Positions 28,845 through 38,311 are shown, numbered from the stretch's first letter. The stretch is DNA of 64,000 nucleotides from Bog-473 sp963763575 (GCA_963763575.1 CAVXPD010000004.1:186001-250000); one strand, 5' to 3'. The notes: generated from the letters alone by a model not told the origin. Made by a program: numbers and translations.

Positions 28845-30980
28845 ATGCACGACGAGGACGCCGAGGACTTCTCCGCGCCGGACGAGTTCGAAGACCTCTC
28901 GGGCGTCGAGCCCCTCGGCCCGTCCGCCGCCACGGCCGCCGACGCCCGCCAGGCCGGCGACGACGGCGTCGACGGGCTGGACAAGGTGACCGCGCAGATG
29001 TCAGGCGGTGAGCACCGGCCCGAGCAGCGCGAGATGTGCCGGGCCGTGGCCGAGGCGCTGGTGACGGGTACGCACCTGGTCGTGCAGGCAGGGACCGGCA
29101 CGGGGAAGTCGCTGGCGTATCTCGTCCCCGCCGCGCTGAGCGGGAAGAAGGTCGTCGTCGCCACCGCGACCAAGGCCCTGCAGGACCAGCTGGCCGACAA
29201 GGACCTGCCCCTGGTCGAATCCGGCCTGGGCCTGCCGGTGCCCCTCGACTTCGCCGTCTTGAAGGGACGAAGCAACTACCTCTGCCGCCAGCGGGTGGCC
29301 GAGGTGGGCTCGGGCGGGATCCAGGCCGAGCTGGGTGACCAGGGTGGGGCGCGGGCCGACGAGGCCGACGGGGCCATGGGGGCCGTGGGGGCCGAGGGGA
29401 CGGAGGGGGCGGCGGAGCCGGATGCCGGCCGGGCCCCCGAGGGCCTGGTCGAGGAGGTGCGGCGGCTGGTGGCGTGGTCGCAGACGTCGCACACGGGCGA
29501 CCGGGCGGACCTCAGCTTCGAGCCGTCGGACCGGGCGTGGAACATGCTGAGCGTCGGCCCGCGCGAGTGCCCCGGCGCCTTCAACTGCCCGTCCGGCGGG
29601 AGTTGTTTCGCCGAGGCCGCCCGCGACCGGGCGACGGTGGCCGACGTCGTCGTCGTCAACACCCACCTCTACGGCGCGCATCTCGCCAGCGGGGCCGCCG
29701 TCCTGCCCGAACACGACGTCGTCGTCTTCGACGAGGCGCACGAGCTCGAAGAGGTCATGACCTCGAGCCTCGGGGTCGAGGTGACGCCGGGCCGCTTCCG
29801 GGCGCTGATGACGGCGGCGCGCCCGCTCACCGAGGCCGGCGACGCCGAGCTGCTCGATTCCCTCGGCGCGGCCGGAGACCTGCTCGGGGTCGCACTCGTC
29901 GACCGACTCGGTCAACGCGTGCTGCACGAAAGCGGCGGCTCGCGCGGCGCCGATGCGGAGCTGGCGGAGCTGCTGGCCCGGGCCTCCGAGCTCACCCGGC
30001 GCGTGGTCGACGCACTGCGGCGCAGCGGCGCGCAGCGCAGCTTCCTCGGCGACGGCGACGCGGCGGACCCCGACCGCTCGAGCCGCAAGACGCGCGCCCT
30101 GCAGGCCGCGGCCCACCTGGCCGAGGACCTGCACCGCCTCGTCGGACGCACCGACGGCGAGGTCGCCTGGGTCGACGGCAGCCGGCGCAACGTCCGGCTG
30201 CGCCTCTCCCCCATCGACGTGGCGCCCGCGCTGGCCGGCCTGCTCTGGGGCTCGGTGACGTCCGTACTGACCAGCGCGACCATCCCGCCCCGGGTGGCGG
30301 AGCGCGTCGGCCTGGACGAGTTCCCGACCGAGGAGCTCAACGTGGGCAGCCCGTTCGACTACCGCGCACACTCACTGCTCTACGTCGCGCGCCACCTGCC
30401 CGATCGGCGCGCCCCGGGCGCAGAGGAGGCGATCCACCAGGAACTGGCGCTCCTGATCGAGGCCGCGGGGGGGCGCACGCTCGCGCTGTTCACGAGCCGT
30501 CGCGCCACCGAGGCCGCGGGCGAGGCGCTCGCGCCCGAACTGCCCTTCACCCTGCTCGTGCAGGGCGACCTGCCCAAGGGCCGGCTGCTGGAGGAGTTCG
30601 CCGGCGACGAGACCTCGTGCCTCTTCGCCACGCTCGGCTTCTGGCAGGGCGTGGACGTCCCCGGCCGGGCGCTGTCGCTGGTGACGATCGACCGGCTCCC
30701 CTTCCCGCGGCCCGACGACCCCCTGCTCCAGGCCCGGCGCGACCGCGCCGGGGGACGCGCCTTCTCTCTCGTCGACCTCCCGCGGGCGGCCACGCTGCTC
30801 GCGCAAGGCGCCGGGCGGCTCATCCGCACCGCGGACGACAAAGGCGTCGTCGCCGTGCTCGACCCGCGCCTGGCGACTGCGTCGTACCGCGGCGTGCTGC
30901 TCTCGACGCTGCCGCCGATGCGGCGCACGGTCGACCGGGACGAGGTGGAGTCGTTCCTGCGCCGGGCGCTCGAGGACTGA
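28845..30980 (+). CDS. ATP-dependent DNA helicase, DinG/XPD-type with Fe-S cluster
   Basis: 711 residues from the ATG at 28845. Walker A is QAGTGTGKSLAY and the DEAH box is VVFDEAHELEE. Iron-sulphur ligands are the Cys in SNYLCRQR and the cluster ECPGAFNCPSGGSC, giving four cysteines in XPD-like order. The C-terminal helicase half has LFATLGFWQGVDVPGRALSL and GRLIRT. Between the first Cys and the Cys cluster lies a low-complexity stretch (about residues 160-200, Gly/Ala/Glu) encoded by a strongly G-rich tract. No exonuclease domain is present, as in mycobacterial DinG. Confidence 0.9.
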   Translation: MHDEDAEDFSAPDEFEDLSGVEPLGPSAATAADARQAGDDGVDGLDKVTAQMSGGEHRPEQREMCRAVAEALVTGTHLVVQAGTGTGKSLAYLVPAALSGKKVVVATATKALQDQLADKDLPLVESGLGLPVPLDFAVLKGRSNYLCRQRVAEVGSGGIQAELGDQGGARADEADGAMGAVGAEGTEGAAEPDAGRAPEGLVEEVRRLVAWSQTSHTGDRADLSFEPSDRAWNMLSVGPRECPGAFNCPSGGSCFAEAARDRATVADVVVVNTHLYGAHLASGAAVLPEHDVVVFDEAHELEEVMTSSLGVEVTPGRFRALMTAARPLTEAGDAELLDSLGAAGDLLGVALVDRLGQRVLHESGGSRGADAELAELLARASELTRRVVDALRRSGAQRSFLGDGDAADPDRSSRKTRALQAAAHLAEDLHRLVGRTDGEVAWVDGSRRNVRLRLSPIDVAPALAGLLWGSVTSVLTSATIPPRVAERVGLDEFPTEELNVGSPFDYRAHSLLYVARHLPDRRAPGAEEAIHQELALLIEAAGGRTLALFTSRRATEAAGEALAPELPFTLLVQGDLPKGRLLEEFAGDETSCLFATLGFWQGVDVPGRALSLVTIDRLPFPRPDDPLLQARRDRAGGRAFSLVDLPRAATLLAQGAGRLIRTADDKGVVAVLDPRLATASYRGVLLSTLPPMRRTVDRDEVESFLRRALED
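29370..29409 (+). other. G-quadruplex-prone tract inside the helicase gene
   Basis: Five runs of four or five guanines (29370-29373, 29378-29382, 29387-29391, 29396-29399, 29405-29409) are separated by only 4-5 bases. This satisfies the usual G-quadruplex pattern on the coding strand. It encodes the low-complexity insert between the iron-sulphur cysteines. Confidence 0.7.
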
Positions 30981-31191
30981 CTCGTGCCGCGTCAGCCAAC
31001 GGTTGCGGTATATCCCCGAACGCACTTCGAGGGCACGGGCTCGACGGCGCAGGTGCCTGTGTCCGGCAATGCCGACTGGTGGGGCGGCCTTCGACAACTC
31101 GGAGGTCGTTGTTACCGAATGCGCCTCACTGGTGGGCGGCTAACGACGGCAGCGGCTTGATCACCACCCGATGCGTGCCTGGGTCGAGGAG

Positions 31192-33123
31192 CTAATCAAA
31201 TGAGTGGACGGGCAAATGCAGCTGCAGGTTCGAAACCGAAATAGAGAAGACGCCGTTCGATGGGCGTGTGTAATCTGCCGGGGCCTGACCCGAGTCCCGG
31301 CCCAACAGCTCGAGCTTCGGGACGTGACCGGCCGCGAAGTGCCACGCGGCCGCATTGAGCTGAAAGGTCTGGACGCCATCCGGCGCATTCGGGTCGATCC
31401 GGTAGATGCCGCGGGCCACGAGCGTCTCGGTGTTCGTCACCGGGTCGACGTCGAGTAACCGCGCCGCGATGTACGCGTAGTCGCCGGTCACGGTCAAATC
31501 GGCGGTCACCGTCGGCGACCCGAGCAGCGTGTAGCCGGAACGGGTGGCCGCCGGCAGCCGGTAGGTCGCGACGCCGGCGCCCTGGTCGGTCGCGGGTACG
31601 GTCGCGCACGCGCCGTTACCGAAGACTGGGTCGAACGTCTTGGCAATCGTGGGGTCGCCGGCCGTCGAGAGGATCGTCTGGGTCGGCCCGGAGCTGTAGG
31701 CGACCTCGTCGGGATGGAGCGCCGCCCACGTGGCGGCGTGGAAGCGGACGGATGGGGCGCTCGCCGGGCAGGTCTGCGTGAGCGCGGTCACGCCCGTCTT
31801 CGGCTGCCTTCCCGTGCCTTTGAGGTAGTGCTTCAAGAACGCCTTGATGCGACGGGAAAGCAGCGCCAGATCAGCTGGCTTGTTCTGGCCGCGCTGATGG
31901 CCGCCGTCAAAGGCGAACAGCGAGATCGGGTCAGACGGGTACAACGAGCGTTCGAGATTGTAATAGCGGAGCACCTCATCGACCGGAAAGATGTCGTCAG
32001 TGAAGCCGTTGGCCATGAACAGAGGCGCGGGCGCCTCCTTGCTCGTTCCGTAGGCGCCGTCGAGCAAGTAGTAGGGGGAGTGGAACTGCGCGATCTGTTG
32101 GATGATCGACTCGTCCGCGGACGTCGTGTATGGCTCGCCGGCAGTGATGGCCGCGTACCAGCTCGTGATGTCGGCCTGCGGATTTACGCCCTGGGGTGCG
32201 TAGTAGCCATACAAGGCGCCGACTTCGTACAGACCGAACAGGATCGACCCCTTCTCGACGCCGGGCGGCGACAGGTCGGCCGTGGCCGAAGTCACCCCGG
32301 TGTCGAGCGTGCGCCCGTTCGGCATGAGCGCGTAGGTCAGGTCGCTGTACCCGGCAAAGGTGGCGGCGGCGGCGATGTGAAGGGGCGTTCCGTTAGGGCT
32401 CTTCCACGGACTCAGCGACCCGTCGGCGTTCATCACGCGGTCGTTGAGGGTTGCCAGTTCTAGTGACAGGCCGGCGCCCAACGACTCACCGGTAACTCCG
32501 ATCGCATTGGGGTTGGCGATCCCCTCGTCGACCAGTAGCCCAACGGCGTTCTGCACGTCGCGGGCCTCGTAGCGTTCATCGTCGAGATGGATGTAGCCGT
32601 TCGCACACGCCGCTTCGTCGACTTGCCGAGACGCGGCGCTGCCGCACGAGTCGCCCCAGCCGCGTGCCGTGAGTTGTAGGACCGCGACGCCCTCACTCGC
32701 CCACTGATCTGCCGTGGGACCGCCATATTGCGTGTCGTCCGGTCCGGTCGGGGGGTCGCCCCAGCCGTGGCTCTGCACCAACAACGGGTAGTCGCCGTTA
32801 GTGCCGGCGGCGCGTGCGGGAGGGAGGATGATGTACAGCGCCAGCGGCGAGCCGTCGAAGCTCTTCAGGCGGAGATCGGCTTGACCGAGCCCGCTCTCGT
32901 CACCGTGACAAATGCGCACCCCGTCCGATTGCGCCACGCATGGGATCGGCTGACCGTTCATCGTCTGTCCGGCAAGCACGCTGATCGTTTGTGTGGGTCG
33001 CACGCCGGTCACTGCGGCCGTGGCGGGCGCAGGCAGTGTCATAGCAGCCGCCACAATGACGGTCGCGACAAACAGGCCGAATCCCGGCCTCCGCAAATGC
33101 ACAAGACATCCGTCGAGATTCAC
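31192..33123 (-). CDS. Secreted CocE/NonD-type (peptidase S15 family) alpha/beta hydrolase
   Basis: About 643 residues from the GTG at 33123, which has a G-rich ribosome site; a GTG at 33165 would add 14 residues. The start reads as a signal peptide: basic HLRRPG, then FGLFVATVIVAAAMTLPAPA with an Ala-x-Ala cleavage region. The hydrolase core has the nucleophile elbow VTGESLGAGLSLE, an Asp region (ANGFTDDIFPVDEV) and a His region (FDGGHQRGQN). A C-terminal jelly-roll domain (YRLPAATRSGYTLLGSP to the end) is the X-Pro dipeptidyl-peptidase C-terminal type. It is likely an exported esterase, amidase or peptidase. The gene faces a TetR relic. Confidence 0.83.
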   Translation of the reverse strand: MNLDGCLVHLRRPGFGLFVATVIVAAAMTLPAPATAAVTGVRPTQTISVLAGQTMNGQPIPCVAQSDGVRICHGDESGLGQADLRLKSFDGSPLALYIILPPARAAGTNGDYPLLVQSHGWGDPPTGPDDTQYGGPTADQWASEGVAVLQLTARGWGDSCGSAASRQVDEAACANGYIHLDDERYEARDVQNAVGLLVDEGIANPNAIGVTGESLGAGLSLELATLNDRVMNADGSLSPWKSPNGTPLHIAAAATFAGYSDLTYALMPNGRTLDTGVTSATADLSPPGVEKGSILFGLYEVGALYGYYAPQGVNPQADITSWYAAITAGEPYTTSADESIIQQIAQFHSPYYLLDGAYGTSKEAPAPLFMANGFTDDIFPVDEVLRYYNLERSLYPSDPISLFAFDGGHQRGQNKPADLALLSRRIKAFLKHYLKGTGRQPKTGVTALTQTCPASAPSVRFHAATWAALHPDEVAYSSGPTQTILSTAGDPTIAKTFDPVFGNGACATVPATDQGAGVATYRLPAATRSGYTLLGSPTVTADLTVTGDYAYIAARLLDVDPVTNTETLVARGIYRIDPNAPDGVQTFQLNAAAWHFAAGHVPKLELLGRDSGQAPADYTRPSNGVFSISVSNLQLHLPVHSFD

Positions 33124-33220
33124 TGCACCGTTTCCCCCCCATGACGAAGCGACAAGACCCCACACTCGAGTGGTGGACTGTATCGTCCTCTACTTTTTGG
33201 AAGCTAGCGTGGTGACGTTG

Positions 33221-33596
33221 ATGCCGCAAGGGGAAGCCGTCACACGGTTACCGCGCTTGTGCGCGAAGAGGTTCTACGACACCAGCGGGAACGAATCCTC
33301 TTGGCAATTGTCTCCGCGGTCGGTAGCCGCGGATACGGGAGTACGACGATTACGACATCACGGCCCGTGCGCACATCTCGCGCGACGCCTTCTACGAGCA
33401 GTTCACGACAAGGAACAGTGCTTCCTGACGGCCTATGACCGCATCACGCAAACGCTTCTCGATGACCTTGTCGCCGTCGGAAACAGCGAGCCTCCCTGAA
33501 TCGAAAGCATGTGGACCGCCACTCGGGCATATCGTGAGGTTCTGGCGTGAGCGCCCCGACATGGTCCGCTTTTGGATTTGGTTAGCACAGCACTAG
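33221..33596 (+). pseudogene. Shredded TetR-family regulator
   Basis: No single frame is coding, but consecutive pieces in changing frames read as a TetR protein: LVREEVLRHQRERILLAIV and SRGYGSTTIT (about 33255-33351), then ITARAHISRDAFYEQF (about 33352-33407), then DKEQCFLTAYDRITQTLLDD (about 33411-33470). After that come WTATRAYREVL and RERPDMVRFWIWLAQH with stop at 33596. At least three small indels break it. Helix-turn-helix and part of the ligand domain are recognisable. It was presumably the regulator of the divergent secreted hydrolase. It is too damaged to be one read error. Confidence 0.68.
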
Positions 33597-33608
33597 CCGG
33601 CGAACTCG

Positions 33609-34007
33609 CTAGTCGGCGAACTCGAAGACGAGGCTGCCGTCCCGGTCCCGGCCGGCCTCGGTGCTGACCCGCATGACCCAGCGGCCCGCCACCTTGCGGA
33701 GCTGTTCCCGATTGAGCGAGTAGGCCCGCTCGTTCCGCCGCACGTCGCACGAGATCAGCCCCGCCTCGGTGAGCAGGCGCAGGTGCCGCGACACGCCCTG
33801 CCACGGGATGGCGAAGCGGCGGGCGATGTCGTGGGAGCTCATGGCGCCGTCCGAGTCGTGCAGGACGGCGAGGATGCCGCGGCGGACCTCGTTCGCCAGC
33901 GCCCTGAAGACGACGTCGAGGGTGTCCCGGTCGGCCACGTCGCGCAGGGTCGGCGGGTCGGGCCGGCCCTCCGGATGCACGGTGCGGCGCGTCCGGGGGT
34001 GGGCCAT
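33609..34007 (-). CDS. ArsR-type winged-helix transcriptional regulator
   Basis: 132 residues from the ATG at 34007. The core (about residues 25-105) has FRALANEVRRGILAVLHD, then MSSHDIARRFAIPWQGVSRH with recognition helix, and LRLLTEAGLISCDVRRNERA, the wing. No metal-binding Cys motif is seen in the helix positions used by classical ArsR, so it probably senses something else, possibly through the C-terminal strand RDRDGSLVFEFAD. It lies downstream of era in the same direction; no target is obvious nearby. Confidence 0.85.
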   Translation of the reverse strand: MAHPRTRRTVHPEGRPDPPTLRDVADRDTLDVVFRALANEVRRGILAVLHDSDGAMSSHDIARRFAIPWQGVSRHLRLLTEAGLISCDVRRNERAYSLNREQLRKVAGRWVMRVSTEAGRDRDGSLVFEFAD

Positions 34008-34079
34008 GCCCAACCCTAAACCCCGGTGCTTACACTTGGCGAGTGGTCGCCCGGGCCGCACCCGGAGTGGGCCCGCTGG

Positions 34080-35023
34080 TCAGTACCCGAGCCGGTCCAG
34101 CATCTCCGCCCGGTTCTGCCAACGGCGCTCGACCTTCACGTGCAGGTCGAGGAAGGACCCCGCGGGCAGCGACTGGCGCACGGCGGTTCCCACCTCCTTC
34201 AGGACCTCGCCGCCCTTGCCGATCACGATCGCCTTCTGCGAGTCGCGCTCGACGATGATCTCCACGCGGATGTGCGGCCATTCCCACTCGGTGACCTGGC
34301 AGGTGATCGCGTGCGGGAGCTCGTCACGCGTCTTGGCCAGCAGCTGCTCTCGTACCAACTCGGCCACCCAGAGCGCCTCCGGCGTGTCGGTGACGACGTC
34401 GGGCGGGAAGTAGGGCGGCCCCTCGGACAGCTGGCTCACGAGGTACGCCATGAGCTCGGCCACCCCGTGGCCCTTGCGCGCGGAGACCGGGAAATACTCG
34501 ACGCCGGGCGGCTCGCCCAGCGCGTCCACCGACTTCCTCGCTTGGGCGAGGCGTTCGAGCACCTCCGCCGGCGACGCCCGATCGACCTTGTTGACCACGA
34601 CGACCAGGCCCGGGGTCGCGCCTGTCTCCTGGTCCTCGCGCGCCCCTCCTGTTCGCCCCGCTCGTAGCCGTTCACGGGCCGGCGGACCTGGCGCGCGGCG
34701 CGCTCGAGCACGGTCCGGTCCCCCGGCCCGATGGCCGCCGTGGCATCGACGACCGCCATGATGACGTCGACGTCGTCCAAGGCGTCGGTCGCGGTCTCGT
34801 TGAGCCGGGTCCCGAGCGCGCTGCGCGGCTTGTGGATCCCGGGCGTGTCGACGAAGACCATCTGCACATCAGCGGCCTCGTCGTGGAGGACGCCCAGGAT
34901 GCGATGGCGGGTCGTGTTGGGCCGGGCGGACGTGATCGCCACCTTCGTGCCCACCATCCGGTTCACCAGCGTCGACTTGCCCACGTTGGGCCGCCCCACC
35001 ACGGCGACGAAGCCCGAGCGCAC
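34080..35023 (-). CDS. era: GTPase Era, with an internal extra segment and frame break
   Basis: The 5' frame from GTG 35023 holds the G domain: G1 GRPNVGKST, switch region ARPNTTRHRILG, G3 DTPG, and reads through PGDRTVLERAARQVRRP. A different frame then supplies ATPGLVVVVNKVDRASPAE (G4 NKVD) and the C-terminal KH domain (IVIGKGGEVLKEVG). Between them is about 56 nt (roughly 34619-34674) with no counterpart in Era, which explains both the extra residues and the frame change. Era binds 16S rRNA and the 30S subunit during assembly. It follows the CNNM gene by 3 nt at the end of the hrcA-dnaJ-ybeY operon. Whether it is functional cannot be decided. Confidence 0.8.
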
Positions 35024-35026
35024 CGC

Positions 35027-36391
35027 TCAGCCTCCGTTGTGGGAGGCGTCGCCCCGCTGGTCCGTCCCCGCCGTGCCGGTCTCGGTGGCCTTGGCGGCGG
35101 TGGGCTCGATACGAACGCGGCCGATGCGCCGGCCGCGCACGTCCACCGCGGTGAAGCGGAAGCCGTCGACCTCGACCGAGTCCCCGGTGCTGGGCACCCG
35201 CCCGGCGAGGTCGAGCATGAGCCCGCCCACCGTGTCCCACGGACCCTGCGGGAGCTCGGCGCCGAGAAGCTCATCGGCGTCGTCGACCGAGATGAGCGCA
35301 CTGACGAGCACCGATCCGTCCTCCAACCGCTCCACCGTCGGCTCCTCCACGTCGAACTCGTCGACGATGTCACCCACCAGCTCCTCGAGCAAGTCCTCCA
35401 GGGTGATGAGCCCGGCGGTCCCGCCGTACTCGTCGACGACGATCGCCATGTGGAACTTCTCCTCTTGCATCTCGCGCAAGAGGTCCGACACCTCCTTCGA
35501 CTCCGGCACGAACTTGGGAGGTCGCATGCTGTCTCGCACCGCCTGGCTGCTCTTGCCCGCCCGCTCGTCACGCGCCAGGTCCTTGGCGTACGCGATACCG
35601 ATGATGTCGTCGATCCCTTCCTCCTCCACGGGGATGCGGCTGTATCCCGCAGACAGCGCCGTCTCCAACGCGTCGCGGACGGTGACATCGGCCTCGACCG
35701 TGACCATGTCGGGGCGCGGCGTCATGACCTCACGGGCCACGGTGTCGCCGAAGTCGATGATCGAGTGGATGAAGGTGCGCTCGTCCTTCTCGATGACCTG
35801 TTCCTCGTGGGCGACGTCGGCCATGGCCTTGAGCTCCGCGTCGGTGATGTACGAACGCGGCATCCCGTCCGTGTCGTCGTCGGCGACGCCGATGATCCGG
35901 TTGGCCAGGCCGATCAGCAGGGCCGAGAGCCAGCGGATCGGCGGGAAGCGGATGAGCGTGCCCACGATCGGCGCGCTGAGCAGCGCCGCCCGGTCCGCGT
36001 GCTGCACGGCCCAGTTCTTCGGCACCGCCTCGAAGAAGACGAAGATGACGACGATCTCGAACACGATGCCGAGCAGGACGCCCAGCCCGCCAAAGAGGTG
36101 CGATGCGACGATGCCGAGGAGGGTGGCCGAGACCAGCTGGCAGATCAGTACGAGCAGCAGGATCGGGTTGAGGAAGTTGGCCGGGTTCTCGATCAGCTGC
36201 GCCAACTGGCGTGCGCCACGCCTCTTTTCGTCGACCAGCGACTTGGCCTTGATGCGGCTCATCCGCACCAAGCTGGTCTCGGCCATCGCGAGCACGCCTG
36301 AACCGGCCAGCAGCGCGGCAATCACGATGACGAGAATGATGTCCTCGGTGTGGAAGCCCGACGCCGCGAGCATGGTGACCACGGCGCTCAC
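35027..36391 (-). CDS. CNNM/CorC-family membrane protein (DUF21 and CBS domains, HlyC/CorC)
   Basis: 454 residues from a GTG overlapping the ybeY stop. About residues 15-190 form the DUF21 membrane domain with four hydrophobic segments (IILVIVIAALLAGSGVLAMA). A CBS pair follows (residues about 210-330, MTPRPDMVTVEADVTVRDA and MAIVVDEYGGTAGLITLEDLLEELVGDI), then the small CorC_HlyC domain (about 345-430). Members are linked to magnesium/cobalt efflux. Its position between ybeY and era is widely conserved. Confidence 0.92.
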   Translation of the reverse strand: MSAVVTMLAASGFHTEDIILVIVIAALLAGSGVLAMAETSLVRMSRIKAKSLVDEKRRGARQLAQLIENPANFLNPILLLVLICQLVSATLLGIVASHLFGGLGVLLGIVFEIVVIFVFFEAVPKNWAVQHADRAALLSAPIVGTLIRFPPIRWLSALLIGLANRIIGVADDDTDGMPRSYITDAELKAMADVAHEEQVIEKDERTFIHSIIDFGDTVAREVMTPRPDMVTVEADVTVRDALETALSAGYSRIPVEEEGIDDIIGIAYAKDLARDERAGKSSQAVRDSMRPPKFVPESKEVSDLLREMQEEKFHMAIVVDEYGGTAGLITLEDLLEELVGDIVDEFDVEEPTVERLEDGSVLVSALISVDDADELLGAELPQGPWDTVGGLMLDLAGRVPSTGDSVEVDGFRFTAVDVRGRRIGRVRIEPTAAKATETGTAGTDQRGDASHNGG

Positions 36392-36897
36392 GCCTCGCGG
36401 CTCACCCGATGGAAGCGGTGCAGCAGCTGTTGCTCCAAGGCCTCCATGCGCGCCGCCTCGGCGTCGTCCTCGTGGTCCATGCCGAGCAGGTGCAGCAGCC
36501 CGTGGACGACCAGCAGCGCCACCTCGTCCTCGAACGGCACCCCGTGTTCGATCGCGTTGCGGGACGCCACGGCGGGGCAGATGACGACGTCACCGAGCAG
36601 TATCAGCGAACCCTGCTCGGCCGAGCTGCCCGGGCCGGTGCCCCCGAGGTCGGGTGAGCGCCCGGTCGGGCCCGGCTCGTCCTCGATGGGGAACGAGAGC
36701 ACATCGGTCGGCCCGGACTTGGCGAGGAACTGCTCGTTCAGCGTGGCAATGGCGCCCTCGTCGACGAAGAGCAGCGAGACCTCCGTCTCCCCTTTCACCC
36801 CTCGCGCCTCGAGGATCCGGCGCGCCAGCTCGGCCCAGCGGGCCACGTCGATCGGATGAGCCTCTTGCTCGTCGGCGGCGAAGACGTCGATGGTCAC
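36388..36897 (-). CDS. ybeY: Endoribonuclease YbeY (rRNA maturation factor)
   Basis: 169 residues from a GTG overlapping the phoH stop (GTGA). The zinc-hydrolase signature HGLLHLLGMDHEDD gives the three His ligands. TDVLSFPIEDE and LLGDVVICPAVA are the other conserved strands. A roughly 20-residue Gly/Pro-rich insertion (GPTGRSPDLGGTGPGSS) separates them. YbeY processes the 16S rRNA 3' end and takes part in 70S quality control. The operon context with phoH and era is the usual one. Confidence 0.94.
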   Translation of the reverse strand: MTIDVFAADEQEAHPIDVARWAELARRILEARGVKGETEVSLLFVDEGAIATLNEQFLAKSGPTDVLSFPIEDEPGPTGRSPDLGGTGPGSSAEQGSLILLGDVVICPAVASRNAIEHGVPFEDEVALLVVHGLLHLLGMDHEDDAEAARMEALEQQLLHRFHRVSREA

Positions 36898-37859
36898 TGG
36901 GAGTGACCCGTCCGCCCTTCTGCCACGTCGTACGCGTCCACGATGTCGGCGACGATCTTGTGGCGGATGACGTCCCGCCGGGTCAGATGCACGAACGCGA
37001 TGTCGTCGATGCCGCCCAGGACGGGTTCGAGCCCGACGAGGCCCGAGCGGGCTCCCGGCACGTCGATCTGGGTCACGTCTCCGGTGACCACACACTTGGA
37101 GCCGAAGCCGATACGGGTCAGGAACATCTTCATCTGCTCGGGCGTGGTGTTCTGCGCCTCGTCGAGGATGATGAAGGAGCTGTTGAGGGTGCGTCCCCGC
37201 ATGAAGGCGAGGGGTGCCACCTCGATCGTGCCGCGGTCGAGGAGCCGCTGGGCCCCCTCGGGCTCGAGCAGGTCGTAGAGCGCGTCGTAGAGCGGGCGCA
37301 GGTACGGGTCCACCTTGGCCATGAGGTCGCCCGGCAGGAAGCCGAGCCGCTCACCCGCTTCGACCGCGGGGCGGGTGAGGATGATGCGCGACACCTGGCG
37401 CGACTGCAAGGCGTGGACCGCTTGGGCCACGGCGAGGTAAGACTTGCCCGTCCCCGCCGGCCCGATGCCGAACGTGATGATGCTCTGCGAGATGGCGTCG
37501 ACGTAGCGCTTCTGCCCGGCCGTGTTCGGACGCACCGTCTTGCCGCCCGCAGCGCGCACGACCTCGGAACGCAGGACCTCGCTCGGGCGGATGTCCTCGC
37601 GCACCATGTCGATCGTGCGCGCGATGGTGGCGCTGTCGAGGTCCCGGCCGGCCTGGACCAGCAGGATGAGCTCCTCGAAGAGCTGCACCACGAGCTCGGA
37701 GGCCGGCCCTTCGACAGAGATCCGGTTGCCCTGCACCACGATCTGCTCGTCGGCAAATGCCTGCTCCACCTGCCGGAGGTGCTCGTCCCGGGTGCCCAGA
37801 AGCCCGGCCATGAGGTGGTTGCCCGGGACGAAGCACTCGGCGCGCAGGGTGGTGGTCAT
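36894..37859 (-). CDS. PhoH-like ATPase (YbeZ type)
   Basis: 321 residues. The PhoH ATPase core has Walker A GIGPAGTGKSYLAV, LTRPAVEAGERLGFLPGD, Walker B FIILDEAQNTTPEQMKMFLT and TGDVTQIDVP. The N-terminal 100 residues carry a KH-like region seen in YbeZ homologues. It is probably an RNA-linked ATPase that works with YbeY, encoded immediately downstream with overlapping stop and start. It begins 10 nt after the HIT gene. Confidence 0.94.
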   Translation of the reverse strand: MTTTLRAECFVPGNHLMAGLLGTRDEHLRQVEQAFADEQIVVQGNRISVEGPASELVVQLFEELILLVQAGRDLDSATIARTIDMVREDIRPSEVLRSEVVRAAGGKTVRPNTAGQKRYVDAISQSIITFGIGPAGTGKSYLAVAQAVHALQSRQVSRIILTRPAVEAGERLGFLPGDLMAKVDPYLRPLYDALYDLLEPEGAQRLLDRGTIEVAPLAFMRGRTLNSSFIILDEAQNTTPEQMKMFLTRIGFGSKCVVTGDVTQIDVPGARSGLVGLEPVLGGIDDIAFVHLTRRDVIRHKIVADIVDAYDVAEGRTGHSQ

Positions 37860-37869
37860 GAAGCGGTCA

Positions 37870-38223
37870 TCACGCGGCGAAGTGGCCTTTCAGCGGCTCG
37901 CCCCCGAGGACGTGCATGTGGAGGTGCGGCACCGAGTTCATCGAATCCGGCCCGATGTTGAAGACCAAGCGGTAGCCGCGGTCCCCGTCGGCCAGGCCCG
38001 CGTGGTCCGCCACGGCGCGCGCGGCAAGCAACATGTCGGCCAGCACGGGGCCGTCGTCGGCGGTGACCACCGACGCATCTTCGATGTGGCGCCGCGGCAC
38101 GACGAGCACATGGAGCGGCGCCGCCGGGTGCATGTCGTTGAACGCGACGGTCGTCGGCGACTCGTGCACGGTCTCGGACGGCAGGTCGCCTGCCACGATT
38201 CTGCAGAAGAGGCAGTCCGTCAT
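37870..38223 (-). CDS. HIT family protein (histidine triad nucleotide-binding)
   Basis: 117 residues. The N-terminal CLFCRIVAGDLPSETV is the typical HINT beginning and the histidine triad is PHLHMHVLGG close to the C-terminus. Proteins of this type hydrolyse adenosine phosphoramidates. The two Cys of CLFC may help bind zinc together with downstream His. It lies between rsmE (88 nt upstream) and phoH (10 nt downstream) in the heat-shock/translation operon. Confidence 0.94.
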   Translation of the reverse strand: MTDCLFCRIVAGDLPSETVHESPTTVAFNDMHPAAPLHVLVVPRRHIEDASVVTADDGPVLADMLLAARAVADHAGLADGDRGYRLVFNIGPDSMNSVPHLHMHVLGGEPLKGHFAA

Positions 38224-38311
38224 CCCCTGGGGTCGCCGTCCCTGCGGTCGGGCCTGATCACTGGCACGAACTTACCGGCCCGCCGGGCGCGCCCGTGACG
38301 ATGGGCATCCC

